Below, piece by piece: positions 33,556 through 34,949 of a stretch of DNA of 34,949 nt. Origin of the DNA: UBA10365 sp041441915 (GTDB taxonomy: Bacteria; Pseudomonadota; Alphaproteobacteria; Rhodobacterales; Rhodobacteraceae); the NCBI GenBank assembly GCA_041441915.1, contig JASDRS010000002.1, forward strand, positions 1 to 34,949, given 5' to 3'. How positions within the stretch are numbered: position 1 is the first letter of the stretch; the number at the start of each line of letters is the position of its first letter. Made by a program: the position numbers and the translations under genes. Under the pieces are notes generated by a model. The model was not told the origin of the DNA, searched no databases, and saw only the letters and a program-made list of their open reading frames with translations.

Positions 33556-34760
33556 TATTTCAAAAGTTTCTTTAAGTCAAAAGTTTCATCCGCGACGATG
33601 GCCTTGTCTACCCCGATAGAACCAGCCAAAATCCGTTTAGCTACCATGAAGGCACGGGGGTCATTCATCGCGTCGACTGCCAAAAGCGCCTCACCCTTGA
33701 AATACCAAAAAGATTGCGCTCCTCCACTATGTCCGCGCGCCACGACAGCGTCATATCCATTATTCAATCCAGCGATTTGCAGTTTGCAATCGAATTGGTC
33801 TGACCAAAACCACGGCAAAGGCTCATAGGGTTGTGCCGCGCCAAGCATATTTGCGGCGGCGTTTTCAGCTTGATCGATGGCGTTTTGCACCGATTCAATT
33901 CGTATTCGTTGCCCTTGATAGATGAATGACGCGCAATCTCCCGCCGACCAAATGTGCGCATCAGAGCACTGACCCAAAATATCTGTGGCAATGCCATTGT
34001 CGATGTGCAGGCCACGATTTGCAGCCAATTCAACATTGGGATATATTCCCACACCTGCGATCACAAAATCTGCCCTTAGCGTTCTGCCGTCAGTCAATAG
34101 GGCGGAAGCGACGCGAATTTCGCCCGAAAGGCGATCAATCCCAACCCCTTCGATAATTTTTACGCCGTGGCTTTGGTGCAATGCGCGGAAATAATCGGAG
34201 GTCTGCTTGGCTGCCACACGCTGCAAAATGCGAGGCGCCATTTCAATCACCGTAACATCGAGCCCTAACTTCTTCGCAACAGCAGCCGCTTCGAGCCCAA
34301 TATAACCGCCACCAATGATCACCACCGATGCGCCAGCCACAAATTCAGCACGCATCATGTCCACATCATGCAAATTACGTACCGTATAAACACCCACCAA
34401 ATCGCCCCCTATCTGCGCTGGCAAAGGACGCGCCGTCGCCCCAGTGGTCAAGGCTAGCGCGTCATAACTTAGTGTGCGGTTACCCAAATCGACTTTTTTG
34501 GAATTAGCGTCAATGCCTTGAACGGCTTTCCCCAGATGAAGGTTGATATCATTATCCTTGTAAAAAGACGGAGCGCGCAGTGACAACCGATCAGTCGCCA
34601 TGTCGCCCAGCAAATAGCCTTTTGACAAAGGAGGGCGTTGATAGGGTGGCGCAGTTTCCTTGCCAATCAGATCCAGGGTACCGTCAAACCCCGAAGCGCG
34701 CAGCTTTGCGCAAAGTGCGACGCCCGCCTGTCCTGCCCCAATGACCACTATTTTTTTCAT
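33555..34760 (-). CDS. FAD-dependent ferredoxin/rubredoxin reductase-type oxidoreductase
   Basis: The 401-residue flavoprotein has the FAD-binding loop KKIVVIGAGQAGVALCAKLR, then PPYQRPPLSKGYLLGDM. The NAD(P)H-binding loop is VVIIGGGYIGLEAAAVAKKL near residue 150, and the second FAD motif is HIWSAGDCASF. The C-terminal reductase domain includes PWFWSDQFDCKLQIAGL. This matches putidaredoxin/rhodocoxin reductase-like enzymes that pass electrons from NAD(P)H to a ferredoxin. No ferredoxin or P450 gene is adjacent. It is divergent from a probable peroxiredoxin gene, so a role in redox defence is possible but not shown. Confidence 0.88.
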   Translation of the reverse strand: MKKIVVIGAGQAGVALCAKLRASGFDGTLDLIGKETAPPYQRPPLSKGYLLGDMATDRLSLRAPSFYKDNDINLHLGKAVQGIDANSKKVDLGNRTLSYDALALTTGATARPLPAQIGGDLVGVYTVRNLHDVDMMRAEFVAGASVVIIGGGYIGLEAAAVAKKLGLDVTVIEMAPRILQRVAAKQTSDYFRALHQSHGVKIIEGVGIDRLSGEIRVASALLTDGRTLRADFVIAGVGIYPNVELAANRGLHIDNGIATDILGQCSDAHIWSAGDCASFIYQGQRIRIESVQNAIDQAENAAANMLGAAQPYEPLPWFWSDQFDCKLQIAGLNNGYDAVVARGHSGGAQSFWYFKGEALLAVDAMNDPRAFMVAKRILAGSIGVDKAIVADETFDLKKLLK

Positions 34761-34869
34761 TATTTCGATTCAAACATATATTCAGGCTGGCCAGTCATAG
34801 AAAGTCAAACTATATCCAAGTTTAATCCAAACGCAAACCTGAGAATGGTGACATAAGAAGGAAAAATTT

Positions 34870-34949
34870 ATGATTAAGGTTGGTGAAAAATTGCCCAACG
34901 CTGAACTTGGCTCAATGACAGATGGAGGCCCAGTTGTGGTGTTTTTGGC
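34870..34949 (+). CDS. Probable peroxiredoxin/redoxin (5' end only)
   Basis: The frame from the ATG at 34870 is open to the window edge and encodes MIKVGEKLPNAELGSM, then TDGGPVVVF. The V-G-E/D-K-L-P start is typical of Prx5-type peroxiredoxins (AhpC/TSA, redoxin families). AGAAGGA lies upstream. The peroxidatic Cys would be beyond the edge, so this is a partial and provisional call. Confidence 0.6.
   Translation, partial: MIKVGEKLPNAELGSMTDGGPVVVFL

Noticed and set aside
1..34949. CRISPR arrays, tRNA/rRNA genes, defence or biosynthetic clusters
   Set aside because: I read for spaced direct repeats, tRNA T-loop signatures and typical defence or secondary-metabolism proteins and found none.

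Overview
The window looks like a chromosomal segment of an alphaproteobacterium of the Rhodobacterales (Roseobacter group). The evidence is the protein sequences, two LexA boxes of the GTTC-N7-GTTC type, an Irr-type iron control element, and the gene strings leuC-leuD-leuB and rsfS-rlmH-gpmI-envC-ctpA-rppH. By eye the base composition is near 50% GC, lower than many roseobacters, which would suit a streamlined pelagic lineage such as the RCA/Planktomarina group. That placement is inference. Coding density is high, many neighbouring genes overlap by 1-4 bases, and I found no tRNA, rRNA, CRISPR array or intact mobile element.

Layout. 16-3968: a GNAT acetyltransferase, RNase R and a MltB-type lytic transglycosylase. 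4021-10471: a DNA-damage mutagenesis locus in which dnaE2 and imuB are separated by the glutathione-dependent formaldehyde dehydrogenase gene and an I78 inhibitor lipoprotein. Each mutasome gene has its own LexA box. imuA is not seen, and DnaE2 lacks its usual C-terminal OB domain. 10508-11778: an Irr box followed by mbfA (membrane ferritin-type iron exporter), whose middle is replaced by the C-terminal end of a large serine recombinase gene. 11863-14833: an AEC transporter, a YaiI-family protein, a HAD phosphatase and an ornithine-cyclodeaminase-like protein, tightly packed. 14897-15171: a decayed DMT-type transporter. 15262-18692 (minus strand): leuC, leuD and leuB of leucine synthesis.

19046-24579 (plus strand): rsfS, rlmH, gpmI, envC, ctpA and rppH, a compact block linking ribosome maturation, glycolysis, cell-wall separation and RNA 5'-end processing. 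24591-26764 (minus strand): folC and accD, overlapping by 4 bases. 26920-29248: ilvD (branched-chain amino acids) and an overlapping lipoprotein gene. 29526-30533: an OmpA-family protein. 30534-31270 is the longest stretch without a recognisable gene. 31271-34949: a CinA-like molybdopterin-binding-fold protein, map, rsmD, a ferredoxin-reductase-type flavoprotein, and the start of a probable peroxiredoxin cut by the window edge.

I did not find a clearly new multi-gene system. The observations most worth following are the rearranged, OB-less and apparently ImuA-less SOS mutasome with two LexA boxes, and the Irr-boxed mbfA broken by a recombinase remnant. Several decayed genes in an otherwise compact segment suggest continuing gene loss.
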